Source: Pseudomonas fulva (GTDB lineage: Bacteria; Pseudomonadota; Gammaproteobacteria; Pseudomonadales; Pseudomonadaceae). Taken from it: a stretch of 63,364 bases of DNA. Below the pieces are notes generated by a model. That model worked only from the letters and a program-made list of their open reading frames with translations. It was not told the DNA's origin and made no database searches. The position numbers and the translations under genes were made by a program. Each line of letters starts with the position of its first letter. Within the stretch, counting starts at the first letter, position 1. Below are positions 18,756 to 28,345 of the stretch, piece after piece. The stretch covers positions 1 to 63,364 of the forward strand of contig NZ_JADNYP010000021.1 of the NCBI RefSeq assembly GCF_015680705.1, given 5' to 3'.

Positions 18756-20501
18756 ATGAAAGCCCATCAGAATGCCTATGGCCAGCGACTGCTGCGTGGC
18801 CAGGCTCCATCCTACGAACGGCTCCAGGCACGTCTGGCCGGCGACGGCAGCGAGCCCCACGATCAACCGCGCGCCATTCATTGCGGTTGGGGAAGGCTGC
18901 TGATCGGCCATACCTACCCTAAGCCGGCTACGCTGGCCGAGGCGCTGCTCGAGGAACGACCTGGCGAACGCGACATCGCGCTCTACGTGTGCGCGCCCCA
19001 GCAAGTGCTGGCCTATGCCCCGCAACAGTTGTTCCTCGACCCTTCCGATACCTTGCGCCTGTGGTTCACCGACTACCGGCCGGCGCAGCGCGTGTTTCGC
19101 GGCTTCAACATCCGCCGCGCGCAATCGGAAGCTGACTGGCAGGCCATCAATACCTTGTACCAGGCGCGAGGCATGCTGCCGATCGACCCGCAGCTGCTCA
19201 CCCCACGCCATCAGGGCGGGCCGGTGTACTGGCTCGCCGAAGACGAGGATACCGGCGCCATCATCGGCAGCGTCATGGGCCTGAATCACAGCAAGGCCTT
19301 CGACGATCCGGAACACGGCTGCAGCTTGTGGTGCCTGGCCGTCGCCCCGCAATGCAGCCGCCCCGGCGTTGGCGAGGTGCTGGTGAGGCACCTGATCGAG
19401 CACTTCATGAGTCGCGGCCTGGCCTACCTGGACCTTTCGGTGCTGCACGACAACCGCCAGGCCAAGCGCCTGTATGCCAAGCTGGGCTTTCGCAACCTGC
19501 CGACCTTCGCCGTCAAACGCAAGAACGGCATCAACCAGCCCCTGTTTCTCGGCCCTGGCCCCGAGGCCGGGCTCAATCCGTACGCGCGCATCATCGTCGA
19601 CGAGGCCTTGCGTCGAGGCATCGAGGTGCAGGTCGACGATGCCGCCGGTGGGCTGTTCACTCTGACCTTGGGCGGACGCCGGATTCGTTGCCGGGAATCG
19701 CTGAGCGACCTGACCAGCGCAGTGAGCATGACGCTCTGTCAGGACAAGCGCCTGACCCGCAAGGTGCTGCATCAGGCAGACCTGCGCGTCCCGGCGCAGC
19801 AACTGGCCGGCGAGGCCGACGAAGACCTGGCCTTCCTCGAAGAACACGGCGCGGTGGTGGTCAAGCCGGTCGATGGCGAACAGGGCCAGGGCGTGGCGGT
19901 GAACATCACCGAGCTGGACGAGCTGCTGCATGCCATCGAGCAGGCTCGCCGTTTCGACAGCCGGGTACTGCTCGAGAGCTTCCATCCCGGACTCGACCTG
20001 CGCATCCTGGTGATCGGCCAGGAAGTGGTGGCCGCGGCCATCCGTCATCCGGCCCAGGTGATCGGCGATGGCAGCCACAGCATCAAGGCGCTGATCGAGG
20101 CGCAAAGTCGTCGTCGCCAGGCCGCCACTGGTGGCGAGAGTCGCATCCCGATGGATGATGAAACCGAACGCACCCTGCGCGCTGCCGGGTTCGACTACGA
20201 TAGCGTACTGCCGGCTGGCCAGCGCCTGGACGTGCGCCGCACCGCCAACCTGCACACTGGTGGCGTCCTCGAGGATGTCACCGAGCGGCTGCACCCGGTC
20301 CTGGCCGAAGCTGCCATCCGCGCGGCGCGCGCCCTGGACATCCCGGTGGTCGGTCTTGACTTCATGGTACAGGCCGCCGACCAGCCGCAGTACGTCATCA
20401 TCGAAGCCAACGAACGCGCCGGACTGGCCAACCATGAGCCGCAACCGACCGCCGAACGCTTCATCGACCTGCTGTTCCCGCACAGTCGTTCCATCGCCTG
20501 A
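18756..20501 (+). CDS. ngg: N-acetylglutaminylglutamine synthetase (GNAT-ATP-grasp fusion)
   Basis: This 581-residue fusion protein contains an acetyltransferase (GNAT) domain in the first half, with the acetyl-CoA site around LAVAPQCSRPGVGEVLVRHL. A C-terminal ATP-grasp ligase follows (VVVKPVDGEQGQGVAV, LLESFHPGLDLRILVIG and YVIIEANERAGLANHEP). This layout is specific for the enzyme that acetylates glutamine and joins it to a second glutamine before amidation by AsnO. Such dipeptides accumulate under osmotic stress. Confidence 0.94.
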   Translation: MKAHQNAYGQRLLRGQAPSYERLQARLAGDGSEPHDQPRAIHCGWGRLLIGHTYPKPATLAEALLEERPGERDIALYVCAPQQVLAYAPQQLFLDPSDTLRLWFTDYRPAQRVFRGFNIRRAQSEADWQAINTLYQARGMLPIDPQLLTPRHQGGPVYWLAEDEDTGAIIGSVMGLNHSKAFDDPEHGCSLWCLAVAPQCSRPGVGEVLVRHLIEHFMSRGLAYLDLSVLHDNRQAKRLYAKLGFRNLPTFAVKRKNGINQPLFLGPGPEAGLNPYARIIVDEALRRGIEVQVDDAAGGLFTLTLGGRRIRCRESLSDLTSAVSMTLCQDKRLTRKVLHQADLRVPAQQLAGEADEDLAFLEEHGAVVVKPVDGEQGQGVAVNITELDELLHAIEQARRFDSRVLLESFHPGLDLRILVIGQEVVAAAIRHPAQVIGDGSHSIKALIEAQSRRRQAATGGESRIPMDDETERTLRAAGFDYDSVLPAGQRLDVRRTANLHTGGVLEDVTERLHPVLAEAAIRAARALDIPVVGLDFMVQAADQPQYVIIEANERAGLANHEPQPTAERFIDLLFPHSRSIA

Positions 20502-20516
20502 ACCGAAGGAGTGCGC

Positions 20517-21701
20517 ATGACTGAACAACCCCTCGAACCGGACCTGGAGTACCTGCAACGGGTACTCCTGGAAATGCTCGCCATCCCCAGCCCCACCGGT
20601 TTCACCGACACCATCGTGCGCTATGTCGCCGAGCGCCTGGAAGAGCTGGGCATACCCTTCGAACTGACCCGGCGCGGCACCATCCGCGCCACGCTCAAAG
20701 GTCGGCAGAGTTCACCTGACCGCGCCGTATCGGCACACCTGGACACCATCGGCGCCAGCGTGCGCCAGCTGCTCGACAACGGTCGCCTGGCCTTGGCACC
20801 GGTGGGCTGCTGGTCGAGCCGCTTTGCCGAAGGCAGCCGGGTCAGCGTGTTCACCGACACCGGCGTCTACCGTGGCAGCGTGTTGCCGCTGATGGCCAGC
20901 GGTCATGCGTTCAACACCGCGATCGACCAGATGCCGATCAGCTGGGACCATGTGGAGGTTCGCCTGGACGCGTACTGCGCCACGCGTGCCGACTGCGAGG
21001 CGCTGGGGATCGGCATCGGCGACTTCGTGGCCTTCGACCCGTTGCCCGAGTTCACCGAAAGCGGGCACATCAGCGCCCGGCACCTCGACGACAAGGCCGG
21101 CGTGGCGGCCTTGCTGGCGGCGCTCAAGGCGGTAGTGGAAAGCGACCGCCAGCCGCTGATCGACTGTCATCCGCTGTTCACCATCACCGAGGAAACCGGC
21201 TCCGGTGCGGCCGGTGCCCTGCCCTGGGATGTCAGCGAATTCGTCGGCATCGACATCGCGCCGGTGGCCCCTGGACAGGCTTCGAGCGAGCATGCGGTGA
21301 GTGTGGCCATGCAGGATTCTTCCGGCCCCTACGACTATCACCTGTCTCGCCACCTGCTCAAGCTGGCGGGTGAACACGACCTGCCGGTGCGCCGCGACCT
21401 TTTCCGCTACTACTTCAGCGACGCCCACTCGGCAGTGACCGCCGGGCACGACATCCGCACGGCGCTGGTCGCCTTCGGCTGCGACGCGACGCATGGCTAC
21501 GAGCGCACCCACATCGACAGTCTCGCGGCCCTTAGCCGCCTGCTCACCGCCTACCTGCTCAGCCCGCCGGTCTTCGCCAGCGACTCGCATCCCGCCAACG
21601 CCTCTCTGGAGCGCTTTAGCCACCAGCTCGAACATGACACCCAGATGGAAAGCGAAACCCGCGTGCCGGCGGTCGACAGCTTGCTGAAACATCACGACTG
21701 A
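20517..21701 (+). CDS. M42-family peptidase of the NAGGN osmoprotectant system
   Basis: The ATG at 20517 follows AAGGAG by 5 bases; a GTG at 20511 is less likely. The 394-residue protein has the co-catalytic metal residues of M42/M18 aminopeptidases: VSAHLDTIGA, ARHLDDKAGVAALLAAL, ITEETGSGAAG, and YYFSDAHSAVTAGHD. A variant of this family always travels with ngg and asnO. It may recycle the dipeptide or trim its precursors; its exact role is not established. Confidence 0.9.
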   Translation: MTEQPLEPDLEYLQRVLLEMLAIPSPTGFTDTIVRYVAERLEELGIPFELTRRGTIRATLKGRQSSPDRAVSAHLDTIGASVRQLLDNGRLALAPVGCWSSRFAEGSRVSVFTDTGVYRGSVLPLMASGHAFNTAIDQMPISWDHVEVRLDAYCATRADCEALGIGIGDFVAFDPLPEFTESGHISARHLDDKAGVAALLAALKAVVESDRQPLIDCHPLFTITEETGSGAAGALPWDVSEFVGIDIAPVAPGQASSEHAVSVAMQDSSGPYDYHLSRHLLKLAGEHDLPVRRDLFRYYFSDAHSAVTAGHDIRTALVAFGCDATHGYERTHIDSLAALSRLLTAYLLSPPVFASDSHPANASLERFSHQLEHDTQMESETRVPAVDSLLKHHD

Positions 21702-21754
21702 TCACCTGGCCCGATAACCCCGGCACCAACGTCCCCCGGCGACGTGCGCAAGCG

Positions 21755-21825
21755 GCCGCAGCCGGGGACGCCGGACTGGCCGTCCCTACGCCGTTGCGTC
21801 GGGACGGCGATCAATCGAAGCCGCT
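21755..21825 (+). terminator. GC-rich inverted repeats after the NAGGN operon
   Basis: GGGACG and CCGTCCC form one hairpin (about 21764-21786), and CCGTCCC can pair instead with GGGACGG about 15 bases later. These alternative stems lie between the peptidase and UPF0270 genes. A T-run is lacking, so this may be an operon-end hairpin rather than a classical terminator. Confidence 0.4.
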
Positions 21826-21881
21826 TGCCCTGATCATTTTTTGGCGTAGCATCAGGTAACAATCGACTGGATAGCCTCATC

Positions 21882-22109
21882 ATGCTCATTCCCCATGACC
21901 AACTGGAAGCCGAAACCCTCACGCGTCTGATCGAGGATTTCGTGACCCGGGACGGCACCGACAATGGCGACGAGACGCCATTGCAGACGCGTGTGCTGCG
22001 GGTCCGGCACGCCCTGGCCAAGGGCCAGGCCTTCATCCTGTTCGATCCGGAAAGCCAGCAGTGCCAGCTGCTCGCACGCCACGACGTGCCGCCCGAGCTG
22101 CTCGACTGA
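21882..22109 (+). CDS. YheU-family (UPF0270) protein
   Basis: This 75-residue acidic protein starts MLIPHDQLEAETLTRLIEDFVTRDGTD, the signature of the UPF0270/YheU family. It is complete for the family. Function unknown. Confidence 0.88.
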   Translation: MLIPHDQLEAETLTRLIEDFVTRDGTDNGDETPLQTRVLRVRHALAKGQAFILFDPESQQCQLLARHDVPPELLD

Positions 22110-22118
22110 CCAGCCGCC

Positions 22119-22307
22119 TTACCTGAACGGTGCCTTGGCCCGCTCCCGGGCTTTCATCCGCTCATGCACCTCCAGGCGATTCACCGTGACCGAACGCGGC
22201 GCGATGATCCCCAAACGCACGTCCCCTCCGCTAACGCCCACGATCTTGATGCGAACCTTGTCGCCGATGACGAAGAACTCGCCGACCTCACGTCCGAATA
22301 CCAACAT
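22119..22307 (-). CDS. Divergent CsrA/Rsm-family RNA-binding regulator
   Basis: This 62-residue protein aligns with CsrA along its whole length (MLVFGREVGEFFVIGD, VRLGIIAPRSVTVNRLEVHERM). CsrA proteins bind GGA motifs in mRNA leaders as dimers. Here the usual ILTRR start is VFGRE and the HREEI segment is NRLEV. The key arginine of the second RNA-binding face is kept. The start has AGGAG upstream. It is probably one of several Rsm paralogues in the cell and may bind a different RNA set from RsmA or RsmE. Confidence 0.9.
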   Translation of the reverse strand: MLVFGREVGEFFVIGDKVRIKIVGVSGGDVRLGIIAPRSVTVNRLEVHERMKARERAKAPFR

Positions 22308-22544
22308 GGTCCATCTCCTGCCCTGTGAAAACACCAGCGTGGAGAGCGCGTGGCGCATGCTCAAGCGGTCGGCATGAAAATAGACGCAGCCTACCCAGCC
22401 CAACGAATCGACCTACAGAAAAATCCCGGATCCTCAAGTAACGCTTCGCTTGGAAATGAATTTTTACGCCAGCGCGCCGGTCCCAATATCGAGCGGCCCG
22501 CAGTGAGGCGGCCGCCATCTTCCCTATCACACAAGGGTTTCGAC

Positions 22545-22697
22545 ATGACCACGATCCTCATCATCATCCTGATCCTGCTGTTGATTGGTGGCTTACCGGT
22601 GTTTCCTCATTCGCGCAGCTGGGGCTACGGCCCGTCCGGCATCATCGGCGTGGTGTTGGTCGTGTTGCTGGTGCTGTTGTTGCTTGGGCGGATATGA
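22545..22697 (+). CDS. Small hydrophobic DUF3309-family membrane protein
   Basis: This 50-residue protein starts at an ATG with AAGGG 7 bases upstream. Two hydrophobic segments (TTILIIILILLLIGGLPVF and GVVLVVLLVLLLLGRI) flank a conserved SRSWGYGPSG turn. This is the pattern of the DUF3309 family. Function unknown. Confidence 0.85.
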   Translation: MTTILIIILILLLIGGLPVFPHSRSWGYGPSGIIGVVLVVLLVLLLLGRI

Positions 22698-22790
22698 CTG
22701 GGCGGGGCGAGCGCTGGCGGCCGTCTTGCCCCGTAACATCCACCCATGGCGCTGGGCATGACGTTCCATGGCCGCTCGGAGCCATGCCCT

Positions 22791-23999
22791 TCACCCAGAC
22801 GCCCCTGGACACCGTTCACGGCGCAACCGACGCAGCAACTCTTCACGTTCCAGGGGCGGTGCCAGATAGTTGCCTTGGGCGCTTTCGCAACCTAGGGCCA
22901 GCAGGGCCAGGTGCTGTTCCGCGCTGTCCACGCCTGGCACGGTCAACGGATGATGCAGCTCGGCCGCTAGCGCCAGGCCGTTCTTCACCACGGCCTGGCA
23001 CCTGGGCTCTGTCGGCAAGCCCTTGACGAATTGCTCATCGAGCTTGATGCGGCTGAACGGGAGCTGGCACAGCAGTTCGCTGCCGCCTTGCTCGCTGCCG
23101 AATCTGGCCAGGCCAATGTCACAGCCCAGCATGCGCAGGCGCAGCAGGTTTTCCTGTTCGATGACGGTCAGGCGGTGCAGGCCATGATCAGCCAGCTCCA
23201 GGCACAAATGGCGGGCCTGGCAACGAAAGCGCCGCAGCAACGCGCGGATCCTCTGGCAGGTCTGGCGGTCCGACAACTGCCTGGCCTGCAGCCGCAACGA
23301 AAGGCGCAGCGGTCGCTGCTCGGCGGCCAGCTGACGCTGCAGGGCCAGGCCCTGCTCAAGTAACGTGTGCCATAGCATTTCCTGCAGGTTGCAGCGTTCT
23401 ACGACTGGCAGGAACAGCTCCGGCGCCAGGATACCGAGCAAGGGATGATTCCAGCGCGCGACCAGCTCTACCGCCTCGATGCGGCCAGTGGCCAGCTCGA
23501 AGCTGGGCACGAACCAGGCCACGAACTGGCCTTCACGCAGGGCCTCGCGCACTTGCGCCTCGTCCGGCCAGTAGCGCACTGGCATGGCACTCACGGGCAA
23601 CAGCGGCACCGGCGCGCGCAACGACTCCTGTACAGGCTCGAGCGACAGGGGTGGATCCACGACCCCGATCAAGTGCATGCCCAGCTCGCCGATCATGCGC
23701 TGCAAGGCTGCGCGCAGGGTCGGCGTCAGGCTGCCGCAGACCAGCACACCCTTGGCCAGCTTGTCGCGACCGACCCGGTGGATGAACTCCAGGCTATCCA
23801 TGTGCCGGTCATCCACGTCACGCAGGTTGCAGGCGATCAGGTCGACGCCTCCGGCGTCTTGCAGCAAGGTCAGGGCCTGGGCCGCGCTGGCCGCCTGGTA
23901 TACCTGCTCGCAGTCCAGGCACTGGAAGATCCGGACCGCGACGGCCCGCTGGAAAACATGGGGTTCGAGCACCAGTACCCGCAGTTTCTGGCCCACCAT
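22791..23999 (-). CDS. Receiver-EAL protein with degenerate EAL domain (RocR-like)
   Basis: The ATG at 23999 has GGAGG 7 bases upstream; a GTG at 24002 is also in frame. The 402-residue protein has an N-terminal receiver-like domain (VLVLEPHVFQRAVAVRIFQ) and a C-terminal EAL fold (EAVELVARWNHPLLG, IKLDEQFVKGL). The acidic DDFG motif is replaced by LARFGSEQGG and the VAEGVE motif by TVPGVD. It has therefore probably lost c-di-GMP hydrolysis and may act as a protein partner. It forms an operon with the hybrid kinase and response regulator, as RocR does with RocS1-RocA1 in P. aeruginosa. Confidence 0.85.
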   Translation of the reverse strand: MVGQKLRVLVLEPHVFQRAVAVRIFQCLDCEQVYQAASAAQALTLLQDAGGVDLIACNLRDVDDRHMDSLEFIHRVGRDKLAKGVLVCGSLTPTLRAALQRMIGELGMHLIGVVDPPLSLEPVQESLRAPVPLLPVSAMPVRYWPDEAQVREALREGQFVAWFVPSFELATGRIEAVELVARWNHPLLGILAPELFLPVVERCNLQEMLWHTLLEQGLALQRQLAAEQRPLRLSLRLQARQLSDRQTCQRIRALLRRFRCQARHLCLELADHGLHRLTVIEQENLLRLRMLGCDIGLARFGSEQGGSELLCQLPFSRIKLDEQFVKGLPTEPRCQAVVKNGLALAAELHHPLTVPGVDSAEQHLALLALGCESAQGNYLAPPLEREELLRRLRRERCPGASG

Positions 24000-24002
24000 C
24001 AC

Positions 24003-27000
24003 TCATCCTCCGGGCTGGATCTCCACTCCGGTATTGGCTTCGCGCCTGTTGCGCGACCCAGCTGTGGATCGCGCCGCAGGGTCTGTGCGCAGTTCTCGCT
24101 CCAGGGCCCGCATGGCCAGGCGCACGGCATCGACCTGATCCTGCAGCCGAGTCAATGGAACCTGCTGCCCAGCGCAGCTGCGCTCGACCTGCTCGCAAGC
24201 TTCGATCAGCCTGGTGGCACGGATCAGTCGAGCACCGCCCTTGATACGATGAGCCAGTTCGGCCAAGCGGGCCAGGTCGTTGCCATCGGTATGGCGCGCC
24301 AGTTGCTCGAGGTCCTGGCGGTTGCTTTGCAGCAGATCGTGCAGCAAGGCCGAAAACGCCTGGGGCTCGCCTGCGGCAAGCCGTTGCAAGTTGCTCAGGT
24401 CGGCTACGCTGCCATGGGCCGTGACTGCCGGATCGCCAAGCCCAGGCCGACCGGCCACCTGGTCGAGCACGTCGGCCAGGGTCTTGAGGCTCAAGGGCTT
24501 GAACAGGCAGTCATCCATGCCCGCGGCCAGACAGCGGCGGCGTTCGTCGACCATCGCATTGGCGGTGATGCCCAGGACCGTGCAAGGCCTCAAGTGGTGA
24601 CGGCGTTCATGCAGACGGATCGCCCGGCACAGCGCATGGCCGTCCATCCCTGGCATGCTGCAATCGCTGATGACCACGTCGAAACCTTCCTGCAACCACA
24701 GACGCAGCGCCTGCATGCCCTCCTCGGCCATGCTGGCCTGATGGCCAAGATAGGCCAGCTGGTTGCCCAGCAGCAGCCGATTGGCCGGGTAATCGTCGAC
24801 GACCAGCACCCGCAGGCCGGTGCGCGTGCAGCTTTCGACCGGGGCGGGCATCTGACTGTCGGCCAGTGGGGCCGGCGCACGAGCCATGCCATCGACGGGG
24901 AGGTGAATCTCGATGCGAGTGCCCACGCCCAAGGTGCTCTGCAGGAGCATGTTGCCGCCCATCAGGTCGCACAGCGTACGGCTGATCGACAGGCCCAGCC
25001 CGGCGCCCCGCCGAGCCGACTGCTGGTGGTTGCAGGCCTGCCAGAATGGCTCGCCCAGGCGTGGCAGGTCCGCTTCGGGGATGCCGATGCCGGTGTCTTC
25101 CACCACCAGCCCGAGCATCTGGCGCGCCCCGCAAGGCGCCAGGCTAACGCGCACCTGCACGCAACCTTCGTGGGTGAACTTGATGGCATTGCTCAACAGG
25201 TTCGCCAGTACCTGTTTGAAACGCAGCGGATCGAGCATGACCTGCGACTCCACCTCACCTTCGAAGTGCAGCTCGAGCTGCAAGCCCTTGACATGCGCCT
25301 GCTGCTGGAACAGCTGCACCACGCTGCGGACATGGTCGGCCAGTTGCACCGGCTCCAGCTTCAGCTCGAGGTGGCCGGACTCGATGCGGGTGACGTCGAG
25401 GATATCGCCGATCAGGGCCAGTAGCCCTCGCGCGGCTTCCGAGGCCACCTCGATGGACAGTCGATCGAAGATGCCCTGCTCGGCCTTGCGCACGGCCAGC
25501 TCCAGCATGCCGAGCACGGCATTGAGCGGGGTACGGATCTCATGGCTCATGGCCGCCAGGAAATCGGTCTTGGCCTGGTTGGCCTGTTCCGCTTCCTCCT
25601 TGGCCCGCTGCAGCGCAGCCTGTAGCTGGTGGCGCTCGGTCACATCGATCCAGCCGGCAATCACGCTGGCACCGGCATGTCCGCCACGGCAAGGCAGCAT
25701 CCAGTGATAGAAGGTTCGCTCGCGCCCATCGGCCAGCACCACTCGGCGATCCTCGACCTGGACCTTGCCGCTGCACAGCACCTCGCGCCAGCCACGCTGC
25801 CAGGCCAGGTGCGGCAGGCAACCGAGCGGCCGACCGACCACTTCGTCGCGGCAGACGCCGAGCGTCTCCAGATAACTGCTGTTGCAGGTGAGCAAGCGAC
25901 CGTTGCGGTCGCAGACGTACAGTGGATGAGGCGTACCGTCGATCATCACGCGCATGAATTCCAGCTGGTCGGCCAGCGCTCGCTCGGCCTGCTCGCGCAC
26001 CCTGACCAGGCGCCGCAGGTAACGCACCCAGGCCAGCGACAGCAGCAGCATGATGGCAATCGCGGCGAACCCCTGCAGGACCTGTTGGCGATGGCGATGC
26101 CAGAAGCTGTCCTCCATGATCACCTCGCCCTGCCAGCGCCGCGCCATGGCGTCGAGCTCCTGGGGCGACAGGCTGGCAAGCGCCTTGTTGAGGATCGACA
26201 GCAGCTCAGGCTCGCCTTTCGGCACGGCCAGCGCGAAATAGGCCGGAGGCAGCGGCAGGCTGGCGCTGATCCTGAAACTGCCCGACGGCAGCCTGGCGCT
26301 CAGCGAGCGCACAGATGCCAGCGGCAGGATGGCGGCGTCGGCGCGCCCGTTGGCCACCTTCAGAGCGGCATCCAGCGTGCCTTGGCTTTCCACCAGGGTC
26401 GCGGCCGGGTAATGCTCGCGCATGTAGGCTTCCGGGATGCCGTTGGGCAATACCGCTACTCGTCGCCCTTGCAGCTCCTCCAGCTCGGACAAGGGTCGCT
26501 CCTTGGCGGTGGTGATCAGCACACGAGCCGATGTCAGATAGGCACGAGTGAACGACAGCAATTGCTCGCGCCTGCTACTGGGGGTCAGCGCGCCGATGAT
26601 CTCGGCTCGCCCCTGGCGCGCCTGGCGAATCATCTGCTCGACGCTGCCACCGGCGACGAATTCGAAGCGCAGGCCGGTCATGCGCGAGACACGCTGCAGC
26701 ACATCGACGCTCAGGCCCTTGAAGCGCCCGTCGCTGTCGCGATAGCTCAGCGGCAGGAGCTGTTCATCGAGCATGACCCGCAGCACCGGATGACGACTCA
26801 GCCAGCCTTGCTCCGCGTCCGTCAGCCGCAACGGAGCATGCTCGAACAGGTGATCGACGAAAGGCACCCAGCGTTTGCGGATCGCTTCCTGCTCGGCTTG
26901 CGGCACGCTCGCCAGCAAGGTGTCGAGCAGCGCGCCCAGCGTGGTATCGCCCGGATTGATGGCGAACCCCACAGGTTGCGCCGGCCAGCCGGGGCAGCGG

Positions 27001-27689
27001 CGCAGGCGCAGATTGCTGACCTGTCCGCGCCCGATCAGGTAATGACTTTCCAGCGCGCCGCCGATGAACAGGTCGGCCTGGCCGAAGGCCACCGCGCCCA
27101 GCGCCTGGCGCGTGGACGAATAGACCCGCAGCTGGGCCTTCGGGTAACGCGCGCGCACTTGCTCGAGGCTTCGGTATCCTTCGTTGATGGCCACTCGCAG
27201 CGGTTCGTCGGCTTCGCAGCCGATTCCACCCTCGTCGCGCACCACCACGCGTGGCTGGTCCTGGGCGTAGCCGCGGGACAGGCGCAACCCGGCCTGTTCG
27301 GCTTGCAACGCGGTGATGCCACCGAGCAGGTCGAGCCTGCCGTCGCGCAGCGCTGCGATCGCCTCGGCCAGAGAATCGAAGGCATGCACCCGCACCGGTA
27401 GCTGCAGGTACTCGGCCAGCAGACCGGCATAGTCGGCAGTGATGCCCTCGTATTCATGGCTGGGCCCGACCAGGTTGAACGGTGGGCTGTCCGGCGGGAC
27501 CACGCCCAGGTCGAGCTTGCGCCGCGCCCACAGCCAGCGCAGCTGCCTGTCGTCCGGCAGAGCCAGCGACCGCCCCAGGCTCGAACGGCCTTGCAACTGC
27601 AAGGCAGGCTCGTCCGCCTGCAAGGGGAGCGGCAGCAGGGCAAGGAGTGCCAGCAGGGCCCACGACAGGCGCCTGGACCAGGCAATCAC
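24003..27689 (-). CDS. BvgS/RocS-type hybrid sensor histidine kinase
   Basis: This 1228-residue protein starts with GTG overlapping the stop codon of the response-regulator gene. A signal-like segment is followed by two periplasmic SBP_bac_3 (Venus flytrap) domains (LDLGVVPPDSPPFNLVG; LRVMLDEQLLPLSYRD). A transmembrane helix (FAAIAIMLLLSLAWVRYL), a PAS domain and HisKA (SHEIRTPLNA, His716) come next. The ATPase follows (NAIKFTHEG, DTGIGIP, GAGLGLS), then a receiver (SDCSMPGMDG, Asp1009) and an HPt domain (LAHRIKGGARL, His1147). This is the full phosphorelay layout of BvgS, EvgS and RocS. The ligand is unknown. The pilus genes upstream are the expected output. Confidence 0.94.
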   Translation of the reverse strand: MIAWSRRLSWALLALLALLPLPLQADEPALQLQGRSSLGRSLALPDDRQLRWLWARRKLDLGVVPPDSPPFNLVGPSHEYEGITADYAGLLAEYLQLPVRVHAFDSLAEAIAALRDGRLDLLGGITALQAEQAGLRLSRGYAQDQPRVVVRDEGGIGCEADEPLRVAINEGYRSLEQVRARYPKAQLRVYSSTRQALGAVAFGQADLFIGGALESHYLIGRGQVSNLRLRRCPGWPAQPVGFAINPGDTTLGALLDTLLASVPQAEQEAIRKRWVPFVDHLFEHAPLRLTDAEQGWLSRHPVLRVMLDEQLLPLSYRDSDGRFKGLSVDVLQRVSRMTGLRFEFVAGGSVEQMIRQARQGRAEIIGALTPSSRREQLLSFTRAYLTSARVLITTAKERPLSELEELQGRRVAVLPNGIPEAYMREHYPAATLVESQGTLDAALKVANGRADAAILPLASVRSLSARLPSGSFRISASLPLPPAYFALAVPKGEPELLSILNKALASLSPQELDAMARRWQGEVIMEDSFWHRHRQQVLQGFAAIAIMLLLSLAWVRYLRRLVRVREQAERALADQLEFMRVMIDGTPHPLYVCDRNGRLLTCNSSYLETLGVCRDEVVGRPLGCLPHLAWQRGWREVLCSGKVQVEDRRVVLADGRERTFYHWMLPCRGGHAGASVIAGWIDVTERHQLQAALQRAKEEAEQANQAKTDFLAAMSHEIRTPLNAVLGMLELAVRKAEQGIFDRLSIEVASEAARGLLALIGDILDVTRIESGHLELKLEPVQLADHVRSVVQLFQQQAHVKGLQLELHFEGEVESQVMLDPLRFKQVLANLLSNAIKFTHEGCVQVRVSLAPCGARQMLGLVVEDTGIGIPEADLPRLGEPFWQACNHQQSARRGAGLGLSISRTLCDLMGGNMLLQSTLGVGTRIEIHLPVDGMARAPAPLADSQMPAPVESCTRTGLRVLVVDDYPANRLLLGNQLAYLGHQASMAEEGMQALRLWLQEGFDVVISDCSMPGMDGHALCRAIRLHERRHHLRPCTVLGITANAMVDERRRCLAAGMDDCLFKPLSLKTLADVLDQVAGRPGLGDPAVTAHGSVADLSNLQRLAAGEPQAFSALLHDLLQSNRQDLEQLARHTDGNDLARLAELAHRIKGGARLIRATRLIEACEQVERSCAGQQVPLTRLQDQVDAVRLAMRALERELRTDPAARSTAGSRNRREANTGVEIQPGG

Positions 27690-28318
27690 ACCAGGCCATT
27701 GCGCCTGGCCAGGTCGGCCAGGTCGATCAGCGAGGCCACGCCGAGTTTCTCGATCAGGCGCGTCTTGTAGGTGCTGACCGTCTTGTTGCTCAGCAGCATC
27801 ATCTCGCCGATGGCCTTGTTGCTCATGCCGCGGGCCAGGTACTGCAGGATCACCAGCTCGCGATCGCTGAGGCTGGCCAGGCAACGGCTTTCGCTGGTGG
27901 CCATGTCCTGGCGACGCACCGAGCTGAGCAGCACCTCGGGGAAGTAGGTATAGCCGGAGCGGATCGCCAGGACTGCCTTGCTCAGCTCGGCCAGGTCGTC
28001 GGTCTTGCAGATGAATCCGGCGGCACCGGCCTTCATGCAGCGCAGAGAATAGGCATCGGGCAGTTGCGACGTAAGCATCAGCACCTTGGGTCGTCGCTCC
28101 AGAGCATTGAGCCGTTGCAGCACCTGCATGCCATCCAGGCCTGGCAAGGCGATGTCGAGAATGACCACGTTGGGCGTGCGCTCCTTGGCCAGGCGCAGGG
28201 CCTCCACGCCGTTGTCGGTTTCGCCGACCACCTGCACATTGTCACGTTGCAACTGCAGGCAAACGCTGGAGCGGATGAAAGGATGGTCATCGACCACCAG
28301 TGCCTTGTACTTTTCCAT
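27686..28318 (-). CDS. BvgA/RocA1-like LuxR-type response regulator
   Basis: This 210-residue protein has a receiver domain (VVDDHPFIRSS, phosphoacceptor Asp55 in VVILDIALPGLDG) and a C-terminal NarL/FixJ helix-turn-helix (LSDRELVILQYLARGMSNKAIGEMM). The stop overlaps the kinase start by 4 bases (GTGA), so translation is coupled. It lies 27 bases after the pilus chaperone gene. The pilus operon is the most likely target, as RocA1 controls cup fimbriae and BvgA controls fimbriae in Bordetella. Confidence 0.94.
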   Translation of the reverse strand: MEKYKALVVDDHPFIRSSVCLQLQRDNVQVVGETDNGVEALRLAKERTPNVVILDIALPGLDGMQVLQRLNALERRPKVLMLTSQLPDAYSLRCMKAGAAGFICKTDDLAELSKAVLAIRSGYTYFPEVLLSSVRRQDMATSESRCLASLSDRELVILQYLARGMSNKAIGEMMLLSNKTVSTYKTRLIEKLGVASLIDLADLARRNGLV

Positions 28319-28345
28319 TGCTCCGTTCCTCCGATCGATCCACGA

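Noticed and set aside
16974..20558. Very long minus-strand frame opposite asnO and ngg
   Set aside because: It spans two well-conserved plus-strand enzymes and its translation shows no family motifs. Codon bias of the plus genes explains the lack of stops.
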